Assembly: GCA_030144725.1 (NCBI GenBank)
Contig: JASKMD010000013.1
Span: forward strand, 6,907,710-6,971,709
Direction: 5' to 3'
Origin: Haematococcus lacustris
Lineage: Eukaryota; Chlorophyta; Chlorophyceae; Chlamydomonadales; Haematococcaceae
Length of the DNA stretch: 64,000 nt
The translations under genes were made by a program, and so were the position numbers. Below, one piece after another: positions 53,032-63,434 of this stretch (position 1 is the first letter of the stretch; each line of letters begins with the position of its first letter). The notes under the pieces are model-generated. The model saw nothing but the letters and a program-made list of their open reading frames with translations. It did no database searches and was not told where the DNA came from.

Positions 53032-54747
53032 ATGGGCGGCCAGGACACTGCTAGAGAGGCCCCAGCACCCTTACCAGCGTGTGCACCCCCTCCTACCACC
53101 TCGCTGCTGGACCTTCCTGAAGCAGTACTGGGCGACATCGCCAGCAGGGCCGTGGGGCTTGGGGCTGGACGGGCCGTGTCCCTCAGCTTCCGCGCCTTCT
53201 CCCTCGCAAACCTGCTCCACGCCCCAGCTTTCCACTTTCCGCCGCACAGGCAGCACTGCCACCAGCTGCTATCAGCCCGCGTCGTCTCAGCCCTGCGTGC
53301 CAGAACAAGCAAGCTCACCCTTGAGATAGGGCATCAACCCCGTAAGGAGCAGTTGGCCCAGGTCCTGGCGAAGCTGGGGCATTGTGCAGCAGTGGAAGCT
53401 TGCAAGCTTTGCTTCAGTGGTCCCGTTCGCCGTGGCAAAGTCCAGACTTTGGAGTGCTCACCTAGCCTTGCCGTGCAGCTGCTGAGCAGCTTCCCCGGCT
53501 TGACTGCCTTGTCCATCCAAGGCTTCTCTGTCGCTTGCAAGGGCCTGGCTGGCCTGCTCTCCCACCCACAGCTGTCGCTTCAGCTGCAGCAGCTGGACAT
53601 CACTGGCAGCACCATCACGCAGCCCCAGCAGCCTGAGCAGCCTGGGGCAGTGACCTTGGCTAACCTGTTCCGTGGTGCCAGGCTCAAGCAGCTGAGCTTG
53701 GATACCCGCATTTGGGAGATGCCCAGCCTGCAGCCCCTGGCACAGAACCTGACGCAGCTGCACATTGGGCAGCCGTGTGGGAAGTATGATGACGCTTTCA
53801 TAGCGGCACTGGGCCCCCTGCCCCTGCTGCAGCTGCTCAGCGTCTCAGCGTCTCAGCCCACCGCATCAGATTGCATGTGCAGGTCCCTTCAACAGCTGCT
53901 GCTGGCACTGCCTTGCCTGCGCTCCCTCCAGTTGCCTGCAGCCCATTGCCTGGTGCCAGGCCAGGAGCTGGACGCACTGCTGGCAGCCACCCAGCTGAGC
54001 TGTTTGCGGCTGAAGTCAATCAGCTGGGTGACCACTTCACGAGCAGACGCGCCCTGCAGCTGGCAGCGGCTGGAGCTCACAGGCCGCGTCACCCACACTG
54101 ACCTTGCCTGCCTTCCCCTACACTCCCTCACCCAACCTCTGCTGTTACAGGAGCTATGCGTCCGTGGCATTACTGAGTATGATGATGAGCCTGACCTGGT
54201 GGCAGCTGCAGTCCACAACCTCACACAGGCCTGCAAGGTGCCAGTGAGGATCAAGGGCCTGCAGTTGAACATGACAGCTTGTCGTGGCTTGAGGGAGACA
54301 GTTGCTCTGCTCCAGCCGCTGCATGAATGCCGTTGTGAGGAGGTGTCCATCTACCGCCTTGATCATGTGTGTGAAGAGGGAGTCATTCCGGAGCTGGCTC
54401 CACTGTGTCGGGGCTGCACCCACCTTTCCTTCCAAAGGGGCAGCCTGACCCCCTCACTGGAGTTCTGGCACCAGCTGGTGCAGCTGATGCCCACGGTGCA
54501 TCAGGTCACCATGCACTTTGTGAAAGGCAGTGTGACTGCAGCAATGTGCGAGTCACTGTGGCAGATGGCTGAGCAGCCTTGGGCTCGCTGGCTGCACATC
54601 AAGGTCATAGCGCGTACAAGCACACCGTTGCCTTCATGCTGCCAGGCTATGCATGACGAGATGAACGACTCTATGCAGCCATGCAAGCTTAGGGTGTCCT
54701 TTCATGAGGAGGACGGGTCACTGGGGTCAGAGTCAGAGTCGGAATAG
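53032..54747 (+). CDS. F-box/LRR-like protein 3
   Basis: 571 residues from MGGQDTAREAPAPLPACAPP (53032). The frame extends further upstream, but this ATG follows a non-conserved leader. F-box-like segment: SLLDLPEAVLGDIASRAVGL ... FRAFSLANLLHAPAF. Leucine-rich segments follow: TALSIQGFSVACKGLAGLL, LQQLDITGSTI, RLKQLSLDT, LRSLQLPAAH, CLRLKSISWV. C-terminal SLEFWHQLVQLMPTVHQVTM block as in gene 2, then an acidic end (GSESESE). Single exon. Colinear with gene 2 over most of its length, so they are duplicates; biochemical role inferred as for gene 2. Confidence 0.7.
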   Translation: MGGQDTAREAPAPLPACAPPPTTSLLDLPEAVLGDIASRAVGLGAGRAVSLSFRAFSLANLLHAPAFHFPPHRQHCHQLLSARVVSALRARTSKLTLEIGHQPRKEQLAQVLAKLGHCAAVEACKLCFSGPVRRGKVQTLECSPSLAVQLLSSFPGLTALSIQGFSVACKGLAGLLSHPQLSLQLQQLDITGSTITQPQQPEQPGAVTLANLFRGARLKQLSLDTRIWEMPSLQPLAQNLTQLHIGQPCGKYDDAFIAALGPLPLLQLLSVSASQPTASDCMCRSLQQLLLALPCLRSLQLPAAHCLVPGQELDALLAATQLSCLRLKSISWVTTSRADAPCSWQRLELTGRVTHTDLACLPLHSLTQPLLLQELCVRGITEYDDEPDLVAAAVHNLTQACKVPVRIKGLQLNMTACRGLRETVALLQPLHECRCEEVSIYRLDHVCEEGVIPELAPLCRGCTHLSFQRGSLTPSLEFWHQLVQLMPTVHQVTMHFVKGSVTAAMCESLWQMAEQPWARWLHIKVIARTSTPLPSCCQAMHDEMNDSMQPCKLRVSFHEEDGSLGSESESE

Positions 54748-56502
54748 TCCTGCTGTGTGGCAGCAGTGGCAGCGGGGCTGGGCTTACGTTTGTTGAACCC
54801 TGCCCTTAAGACCTAGCATGCCTAACCTTTCTTGACCTGCTTCATGGTCCGGACATAGCCTGGTGCAAAGGCATGGCGCATCAACTTCGGTCATGTGAGA
54901 GCTGTCAGGGCATTTCAACATTTTGCTTGCATACGAGCATGTGTTTCCATGCCAAAGTATATCGCCGCACAATCGAAAAGTAGTGGGAACAGGGAACAAC
55001 GTATTGGCCCCGACATCAAGCCGGAATGCAGATTATTTAGCCCCCTGCTTGTAAGGGAGCTATGCGCTGTGTGGCTGAATTGCAGTGGTAGGCCCAGGCA
55101 GGCAGCTTACTTCTGTGCCTGCCCTGCGTGCATTACAGCTCTTGAGATCTGGCGCCTGAGCATTGCATGGATCGCCCGTTTTGTAGTGGTCCACTCCTAA
55201 TGGTCTACACCAATGAAGGCCCTCTGGTGAGGGTCGAGGTGCTGGGTGCGGCACTAGCATGTCGGTAGCACGAAATGTGTGGGTATGGTGAGAGTTGGCA
55301 CAGCATGACATTGATGGTGCGGCATAGCTAGCAAAGGCTGCCAGGGCTGCGACTGACTGCGACATTATACTGTTGCTGCCAGGCATACCTCGCTGGGCAG
55401 CACGCTGGGCTGCCATGCTGTGCTAGCCACCGCCAGGCCATGGCACACAATAATAAGGCATGCCATGGCTGAGCTATGGGCTGGCATGGCCATGTGGGGT
55501 GTCTCCGCCTCACTGCCCGTGGCCATTTGTGCTGGGCTGGCAGGCAGCGACTGGCTGTGCCCCTCGCTGGTGTAAGTCAAGGCGGTTTACGGTATGGAGG
55601 AGGGAAGAGCAGGTGCTCCCTGGGTGCGGTAGCTGGTGGCTGGGCCTATGGAACGCGGCATGGCTGCGCACTGTGCCAGACTGCCAGGTTCTGCTGCAGC
55701 ACCTGAAACAGCACATGGCTTGCCACCACCATGCTCAAGTGAGGGTGAACTGCCCCTAGGCTGACGCTCCAGCCACTGCCACCTGCTGCTTCAAGGGCAC
55801 TCCTATAGGCTTGAGGTCAGCACCAGCGTGCCTGTTCCGGCCTGCCTGCACCGCCTCACCACTGCCTGTTCTGGCACAGCTGCAGGTGAACAGCCCTGCC
55901 CGGTATGGTGCTGGCCTGCCTTGCTCCACCATTCTGCTGTAGGCGCTGACCCGACGGCCCCCGTGCAGTGAGCTTAGGCCAGCGTGTGTGAGGCGGCACG
56001 GGGTCAGGCGCTGCTGGCCGGCCCAAAGCCAGCCTCTCAGCTGCAAGCGGGCGCCTCAGTCAGGGCTGGCGCAGCTACAGGTGCTGCCTGCCTGAGGCCT
56101 GGATGGTGAGGTGCGGCGCTCACATGGAGGGCGGCCACCAGGGGCAGCAGCAGCTTAAGCAGCAGAGGCAGCAGCAGCAGGGCTTAATAGTCCTGCCAGG
56201 TGGCTGGTGCCAGAGTAAGGAGGTGCTGTAGGTCAGTTGCAGCAGGAGGGGCAGCAGGGGAGGCGGCATCTGGTGAGTTTAGCCTTGTCAGGCTAGCCAG
56301 GTGTCAGGGCTGACAGTAGTCCAGCTGCACTGCACTTGGTGCTCGCGTCATGGTGACAACATCAAGTGCTGTGGTGACCAAAGCATGGTGAGTACAGGTG
56401 ACAACACGAGTCTGACATCCTGGAGCCTTGATATGTGCTAGTTAAGAACAGGTGGTAAGCACCAATGCAGACTAGCTCCAGCCTTGTGTGTTTCTTGGTA
56501 AG
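54748..56502. other. Intergenic, no supported gene; orphan Fanzor 3' end at 55199-55250
   Basis: Long stretch without a convincing exon on either strand. At 55199-55250, 'ggtctacaccaatgaaggcc' and the following bases match the last 50 bp of the F5 3' flank with no Fanzor coding sequence next to it. The rest has scattered CAG/GCAGG runs (56140-56180). Confidence 0.45.
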
Positions 56503-57015
56503 GTGGCTTACACCGCTTAAGCCGTCAGCCGTTAGGCTGCTTGGCCGCCCTCCCCATCTAGGGGTTCGGGATTTTCTGTAACGCACTTCAAAGCAAGGTG
56601 CACAAACAAAGGTGCACATGGGCTTAACATGAAGTCATGCAAGTTCTCATTATTGTTTTGGAAAGTCATGGCAAACTCCGGCTGCTGCCTAATGGAACTC
56701 GTGGCAGTGCACTCAAAGATGAAATGCATGGCGTCATCCACTACCCCCTCTGTGCATCTTGTGCATGCGCGATCAATGAAAGTAACCCCCTCAAACCGAG
56801 CCTTCTCCACCCCCGAACCGCTGTTGCCTTACCTGAACCTAGTCAAGACTTCCATAGCCTTAGTGCCTAGGACCATGTCCGGGCTCAAGGTAAACTCACA
56901 CCCCATCAGCTCTCTGGCGGCCAGCTGTGTGTTTCCGCGCGTGTGCAGAGGGGCGACATCGGTTTGGCATGCCATGAGAATCGATTTTACAGGTTTATCA
57001 ATTGTACCTGATAGT
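56503..57015 (-). mobile_element. LINE copy 2, 3' end with internal deletion
   Basis: Non-LTR element ORF2 C-terminus in minus orientation: RCTEGVVDDAMHFIFECTAT forms a Cys-x2-Cys ... His ... Cys finger typical of LINE RT C-termini, followed by FMLSPCAPLFVH and a stop at 56532. Compared with copy 3 it lacks about 180 bp between 'ctagtcaag' and 'acttccatag' (junction near 56850). Homology ends near 57015. Dead copy. Confidence 0.75.
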
Positions 57016-57356
57016 TTGCAGGTGCGCCTGGGCCAGGGCGGTCGCGGTTCAGACGCGGCGTCATTTCAAATACTACGGGCAAATTATATACTAGTTTGGA
57101 CCGGCATAGCATAAGAAGGCAGTGACCCTCCATAGGGCAGGCTTCGCCCTGAGGAGGATTGAAGTAAGAACAAAAGCCAGATAGCTAGGGGGTGAACATG
57201 ACTAAGCAGATCAGTTGCCACTTTTGAAATGTACTGCGGCTGAAGTACGAGCAAGTGACTGCAGCCGGTCGCCTAGGGTATCATGCCCGGAATGCAGCAT
57301 CCAGCACCGGACGATACTAATCCCTAACGGGTGACAACCGCCGAAGAACCACTAAC
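57016..57356. other. Upstream region of the Pro-rich secreted protein
   Basis: No gene seen; promoter expected here. No recognised motif. Confidence 0.4.
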
Positions 57357-60329
57357 ATGTGGAACTTGTTTTTCATGCTCGTCCATACGGCGCGCATCAC
57401 AACACGCTACAGAGTTTCCAGCTCCCAAAGGATGTTCGGTCGTCAATCCCCAACATCCCTGCTTGTGGTAGCCGCGAGCCTGTTCATCTATTTGATGCTC
57501 TCGCAGGGTAAGTGCAACCCACTAATGGCCCTTCCTTGTCCATTTGCTGGCTGCTGTCTACACGGTTGCAAGGCACGTGTGCAGGTGTGTCTGCGCAACC
57601 CACGGACCCACCGGCACCTTCGCCGCCCGTCCTTGCATCTCGGCCCCCTGCACCACCGATGTACACCCCTTCGCCTCAGCAATCCATTGCTACGGGAACC
57701 TCGCTGAATATAACTTTTTACGGCCTGGACCTTTGGTCGCTGATGACCAGCTGGGGCTCGGGCATCCAGGCTCTGCTTGAGGCACAGCAACCGCCCAGAC
57801 CAAGCCTTCATGACCTTTCCGCCCCAGGAATGTGCGCCTCCCACCTGCTGGCTCTCAACACCACCGCCCTGCTCAACACCTCGCGCACCGCCCAGGAGCT
57901 GATGCCGGCTTTGAGCTACTTTGTCACGGATGTGAGTGGTCTCTACACAGGAGGGCATGCCCCTAGGCCCACAGCTTCGGCCCACATGCACCGAGCTTCA
58001 TCTCATGGCCTGTAACACCACAGCCCCTTGCTTGCCCTTCCCTTTCAGGTGGCGCAGCTGATGCGAGCCTACCTACAGGACGCTAGCATCACGGTAAATG
58101 TGCCAGACGTTTGCGCCGGCAACCGCACCTTTGCTGCCTTCGGTCCCCTTATCAATGGAACCTGGCCCACGCTGCACGTCATCATCAACCTACTCACCTC
58201 GGATCCTGAGAGGTGAGGTGCAGTACTGGACTGACTGCATTTCATCACCCCCATGCCCTAACCTGATAGTGATGATGCCACGCAGCACTCCATCCTGGGC
58301 CCTGCCATGCAACTCAATAAAAAGCAATAGTATTAGCTGTGCTGCACCATAGCCCGCATTGAAAGGGGGGTGATGAACTTTCACTGCCTCCCCCCCCACT
58401 TCCCAGCGGCGCTGCTCCCCTGCCCTCATTGTTGCTGTTAGAACCCTGGGTGCGACGCCATCTGCCACATCGTCCCTTCCTTGCCCTTACTCTGTCCGGC
58501 CTGGCACCCCCCTACTCTGCAGGCTGTCCTCCCCTATTGGCCCCCTCAGGCAGCTGTTGTCCAACTGGTGAGTGTCAGTGTTGCTGGGCCGGCATTGTGC
58601 CAGTCTCACGATGGGGATGACGGATGATACGGTCTTGGCCCTGCTGGCTGTGCTGCTTGCCTACAGCCGAGGCGCCCTGACGACCCGGGACTCTCTGGGC
58701 TTCTTCACCCTCTATGGCATGCCTTTCCACCGCTGCCAGGTCTTCCGGTTGCCCAACTCCCCTCCCCCGTCCCCCTCTCCCCCCCAGCCCTCTCCCCCTC
58801 CCTCACCCTCACCCCCAGCGCCCCCCCCGTGAGTTGAGCCTTGCGCTTATAGCTGTGGAGCCAGCACCCATGGGTTGCATATGCTCAGCCAGGTTGCTGC
58901 CACCCTGTCTCTGGCTAAGCTTCTGAGGCTGTGCAGATCTGCAATGCACAAAGTGCTTACCTGGAGAAACTGACCAATCACTGAGTTCAACAACCTGTTT
59001 GTCTGGTGGTGGTTCAGCTTGCCCGGTGGTGGTGCAGCTAAGCATGATGCGTGTCGCTGTACACTGATGCAGGCCAAGCCCATCGCCACCTAACCCAGCG
59101 CCCCCTCCTGCCCCACCTTCCCCGCCGTCACCACCACCCCCCAGCCCCAGCCCCAGCCCCCCACCCCCCAGCCCCCCACCCCCAGGCCCCCCCCAGCCCC
59201 CCCCCTCTCCACCACTGCCACCTGTCAACCTGCAGCTGCTGGCGCCCCCGGTGGGTGACCCCATCTGCAAGCCTGGGTGAGACCACAGCCTGGCCAGACG
59301 TCCACACTCATATCATCCTAGAGCCTGCACGCATGTTTTAGCCACATCACCATGCATGTATGTCAGTAGAGTTAAATCTTTTCTCGAGGCTGCAATTCTA
59401 TTGTTGATAATTACATGTTTCTTTTCGGCTTGCAGTCTCCACCCACCCTGGCTTGTGACAACCCTATTCCAGTCATACTCCCATTAAGTGGTGGGTTATG
59501 AAACACCAGCAGCACTACATCCTGCTCCACCACCTCTGCGACCTATCACAGGCTGAGCATGGCTGTGTGCTGCGCAGGAGAGAGGATAGAAGTGTCTGCC
59601 TCATTACCAGTGGCTGGAGTAAATGCTGCTGGTGACCAAGCCGTATTGTATGGCCCCATTCCAGGCGATGGCAGGACCATCATCCTCACTACATGCGATC
59701 CAGGTATTGTGTTCCACCTGGTCACAAGAACATCACAAACGGAGTGGTGCATACCGTGTCCACCTCGAGCATCTGCCTTAGGAAACAAATCATGGGCTGC
59801 TGGTGTTGCTGTCTGCAGAGATGAACGATTGGGACTCTGTTCTCCACCTGTATCAGGCTGCCTCCCCATCGGACTTGATCAGTTGTGGTGGAGATGAGCT
59901 TCCAGTAGGTCCTACCCTGTCTCGACCCTTGCTCGAGTGGAGACTTGCTTACATGCTTGTTTGCTTGCTCGGCTGTGCAGGTCGATTCTAATGATGATAC
60001 TGATAATCCTTCGCTTGCTTGGCTGTGCAGGTTGATTCTAATGATGATATTGCTTGGCCTCAAATATTGTGCTCGTACATAGAAACGACTTTGGCCCGAG
60101 GGGTTCATTGGCTGGTAAGAGCTCTTTATCTGCAGGGGATGGTGAGGGCCCTAGGGTTCGTTTTGCAGGGTTGAGCATGTTGGGTTCTTGCTAGAGTCGT
60201 TTAATGATAGTCGTACAAATCCCATATACAAGCTTGATTGTGCTTGCACGGCTGCAGGTGCTTGAGGCAAAGGCTGGCAACATCATACCCAATGCGACAG
60301 TCGTGTTGATTGACACAACTAGTAGATGA
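57357..60329 (+). CDS. Secreted hydroxyproline-rich (pherophorin-like) protein with PPC-like C-terminal domain
   Basis: Exons: 57357-57507, 57585-57931, 58049-58212, then small ones (58407-58449, 58523-58567), one starting near 58598 and ending 58828, then 59073-59250, 59436-59490, 59578-59703, 59819-59904, 60031-60114 and 60258-60329. Phases agree except around 58568-58598. A signal sequence (SLLVVAASLFIYLMLSQGVS) is completed across intron 1. A Cys- and N-glycosylation-rich ectodomain follows (LNTTALLNTS, CAGNRTF, NGTWP). Next comes a rod of PPSPSPP repeats, the hydroxyproline-type spacer of volvocine wall proteins. The last four exons give IILTTCDPEMNDWDSVLHLY, then SNDD, then VHWLVLEAK, the order seen in bacterial pre-peptidase C-terminal (PPC) sandwiches. 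It is probably an extracellular matrix protein; the pherophorin relation is inferred from architecture. Confidence 0.62.
59961..60051 (+). repeat. 49-bp tandem duplication of a 3' splice site
   Basis: ttgcttgctcggctgtgcag and the start of the next exon occur twice (59961 onward and 60010 onward). Both copies end in a usable acceptor. The downstream acceptor (exon from 60031) keeps the frame; the upstream one adds about 50 nt and leads to a stop. Confidence 0.8.
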
Positions 60330-60334
60330 TCGGT

Positions 60335-61734
60335 TTACGCGGCCACCAAGGCCTGACCTGAGGGACCGCCACACAGGCAGCCATCAGCAGCAGCGCAAAT
60401 GGGTGCTGCGGATTTTAGCGCTTGAATTGTTGTACGTTTGGCAGCCCTGCCCTTGGCCTTGCCTTTGCCCTTGGTGGGCTGGGTAGGCTCAGCTGCCTGC
60501 TCAGCCTTGGTGCGCCTGCTGTGCTTGGCTGGCGGGGGAGTGCTGGGCCCTGGCTCTGAGGCTGCTGGCTGTGTGGCTGCCTGCCTACTGCATCGGGCCT
60601 GTGGCAGTTTGCGAGAGGCCACTACCGGGCTCCACATCTGGCCCCGCACTGGCTGGTCACGCTGCTGGCCTCAGGCTGGGCGCAGCAGCCGTTGGTCCAC
60701 CTGCCCTGCTGGGGGCTACCAGCCTAGTGGGCCTGCGGCTGCTCAGCCAGCTCTCACAGGGCTGCTGGCCATTCACTGACCTGGCTAGTGCGGTGCTCAT
60801 CCACTAGCACCACCCTCTCTGTGCCTCTGGACCAACACACCACCTTGCAGCAGGCTCGCAGCACCGCATCAGCACCCCAGCCTCCCCGGGTGCCAAAGCC
60901 TGCTGCGCCAAAGAAGACCACCAGCTGCCTTGCACGCTTGCGGCACTCCATGGACGCCTCCGTCATCTCTTCCTCCAGCTGCAGCCATCCACACAAGGCG
61001 CACACATGGTGGCTGACATGGTGGCACCAGGTTAGGCATGGCACAGTCAACTACTCTTTCACTTCATGCCATCCCACCACCTCCCACTACGCAACCCACC
61101 CGCCCACCCTCACCTTCTTGAAGAACTGGTCCTGGGCTCCGTACAGCCTCAGCCGCTGCCCTGCCCAGGTATGCCTCCCACACCTCATCCCAGGTGGCCA
61201 AGGTAAAGGTGATGTCGGCCATGTGTCAATGATGGTGGCTACAGTGACGGTGATGACGGTGATGACGGTTGGCCTCCAGGGAGGTGCCGGCTGAGCTGGC
61301 TGCTGCCAGGTGCTGGAGGTTGGGCTTAATCGGTGCTAGCCACTGCTCGGTGTCGCAGCGGGAGATGTTCAGGCCACTGGCCTGCCGCACCTGGCCCTTG
61401 GTCAGCATCCACTGGGCCAGCTGGTATGCTACTAGCTGGCCTGGCTTCTCGTCCCACACCCCTGGAGCTGCACTGACTGCCTAATCCAGGCCGATCCACC
61501 CCAATGTGTATGCCCACCCCAACCAGCTAGGGCCTTGCCAATGTGGGGGAGTCCCACCGCAAGGGCCTCTGCGGCTGAACCTGCGGCTGCCGCTGGGCGG
61601 CTGTTACTTGACCAGCACCAGCTTGGCTGTCGTGAAAAAAGAGTCACTGGTGCACATGTGTCATGCTCATTCACATCAAGCAAGGCTGCCCTACTTGCAA
61701 GTTGCCCTACGTACTCTTCCCCCTCCCCTGTCAT
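60335..61734 (-). mobile_element. Fanzor relic F6, RuvC-I to linker, RuvC-III lost
   Basis: Minus strand. A degraded RuvC-I (GIHIGVDRPGL, near 61517) is followed, after a frame change, by LAQWMLTKGQVRQASGLNIS and a helical region ending QRLRLYGAQDQFFKK. An intron follows (about 61113 to 61015). Exon 2 reads MCALCGWLQLEEEMTEAS, then LVVFFGAAGFG and RuvC-II (VLVDEHRTSQ). More frameshifts precede the linker (PAKHSRRTKAEQ, 60400-60649), after which RuvC-III is replaced by unrelated sequence. The intron sits at the same place (after the KK) as in F2. Its 3' end abuts the stop of the Pro-rich gene at 60329. Pseudogene. Confidence 0.72.
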
Positions 61735-61980
61735 GTTGGTTGCCCCCTCCCCTAGCCTGCTGCATCCTTATCATGCATGTTGTTTGTCTCGAAAGCTGAC
61801 CCAAGCTGGCCCAAGCTGGCTTCACACCCCACAATGGCTGCCTGACAACTCAGCTGCCCTGGAGAGCATCAATGCTAGGCTGGGAAACATTTGGACCCTC
61901 GTGGCAAGGACCCTCGTTTGATGAAGACCAGCAGATTACGGCGGGGCGTCTCCATGTGTTGCTGGCTGAAGTCAAAGGTG
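61735..61980. other. Short intergenic stretch
   Basis: No gene seen between Fanzor F6 and the third LINE copy. A 'aagctgacccaagctggccc' type duplication lies near 61793. Confidence 0.4.
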
Positions 61981-62680
61981 ATGATGTGGCTTACACCGCG
62001 TAAGCCGTCAGCCGTTAGGCTGCTAGGCCGCCCTCCCCCTCTAGGGGTTCGGGACTTTCTGTAACGCATTTCATAGCATGGTGCACAAACAAAGGTGCAC
62101 ATGGGCTCAACATGAAGTCATGCAAGTTCTCATTATTGTTCTGTAAAGTCATGGCAAACTCCGGCTGCTCCCTGATGGAACTCGTGGCAGTGCACTCAAA
62201 GATGAAATGCATGGCGTCATCCACTACCCCCTCTGTGCATCTGGTGCATGTGCGATCAATGAAAGTTACCCCCTCAAAACGAGCCTTCTCCACCCGCAGA
62301 CCTCTGTTGCCTAACCTGAACCTAGTCAAGCTCGTGCGAACTTCTGTAGAGAGCTGTCTGTTTAGCCGGTGTGGTGCCGTGTGATTGATGCCAATGCCGT
62401 CCCCATGCTTGAACCATGCAGCATACGAACATCTCTCCCGATGCACCGTCTCAGGCAGTCTAGGGTCTCTTTCAAACCCAACCCAACGCCTCCCCCACCT
62501 CTCAAGCCACTTGACTTCCATAGCCTTGGTGCCTAGGACCATGTCCGGGCTCAAGGTGAACTCACCCCCCATCAGCTCTCTGGCGGCCAGCTGTGCGTCT
62601 CCGCGCGTGTGTAGAGGGGCGCCCTTACATCGGTTTGGCATGCCATGAGAATCGATTATAACGTTTCATCGATTGTCCCT
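61981..62680 (-). mobile_element. LINE copy 3, longest 3' fragment of the non-LTR element
   Basis: 208-codon open frame (62641 to 62015) in minus orientation. It includes LTRFRLGNRGLRVEKARFEG, then TCTRCTEGVVDDAMHFIFEC, the CxxC...H...C finger that ends many LINE ORF2 proteins, then FMLSPCAPLFVH and EGEGGLAA at the stop. The 3' UTR ends in a GATGATG-like tail near 61981. Reverse transcriptase and endonuclease domains are missing (5' truncation near 62680). The frame is intact, so this is the youngest or least damaged of three copies. Confidence 0.78.
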
Positions 62681-63434
62681 AAAGTCAGCTGTGACACCCG
62701 TGAGAAAATGTTCGAATGGGCCAGCATGGGCCAACCAGGCCACCTCGTGCCGCACCCGCTTGCTGCACCCGCTTTGCACCCGCTTGGTGCATAGGTCTAG
62801 TCAGGGTGTCCCTTGATTATTCCTTGCGCCCGCCAAAGTGGACCCCTCGCAGCAAAGCTTGTTTGGGTCATAGCTGGAAGGTTAGAAGCGCTGTGGTGAG
62901 CCCCACGTAGCCCCGTGCTCGAGTTGTGACCTTTTGCCGAACACATGTCGTCGGCCGTCTTGCTGGGTTAGCTGACAGTAAGAACATTTCACTCTTGTTC
63001 CGATGCGTAGCTGCAGAAATGAGCGCGTGAGCTTAACTAACCGTGGCCCCGACCGCGACCATGCAGGGCTGCTGCAAACCCGGCCCCCGGTCCAGCCTGG
63101 GCGAGTTCTGGATTGAAACTACACAGTCAGCTCCACTTTAGCATAAGGTACGCGATGGGTTAAGCTGCACCACAATGCTTTCAGTGAGTGAACAATGGCA
63201 GGGATTCATATCATGTCACACACTATGAGGTGTCACATGGCACATGTGTAACCAGTAGGCCTGGAACTTGTGTGGTGTGCTGTCAGTGCTTATATCAACT
63301 CTCTGCCGTGATTTCATCTGAAGGTAAAATTGCAGGCAATTACAGCATAGTTATAACCGCAGATTGCAATGCCATGGATGATGTCATTGCCCAACAATAC
63401 ATCCCATGCATCACTTGATGTGTGTGCTCTGCAG
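62681..63434. other. Intergenic or intron, no certain exon
   Basis: A possible upstream exon ends near 63323 (CLYQLSAVISSE, then a GTAAAA donor), but phase with the next exon is not resolved. Nothing else is supported. Confidence 0.35.

Noticed and set aside
55756..56046. Minus-strand 96-codon frame
   Set aside because: Composition fits noncoding GC-rich sequence; no motif, no splice context and no homologue within the window.
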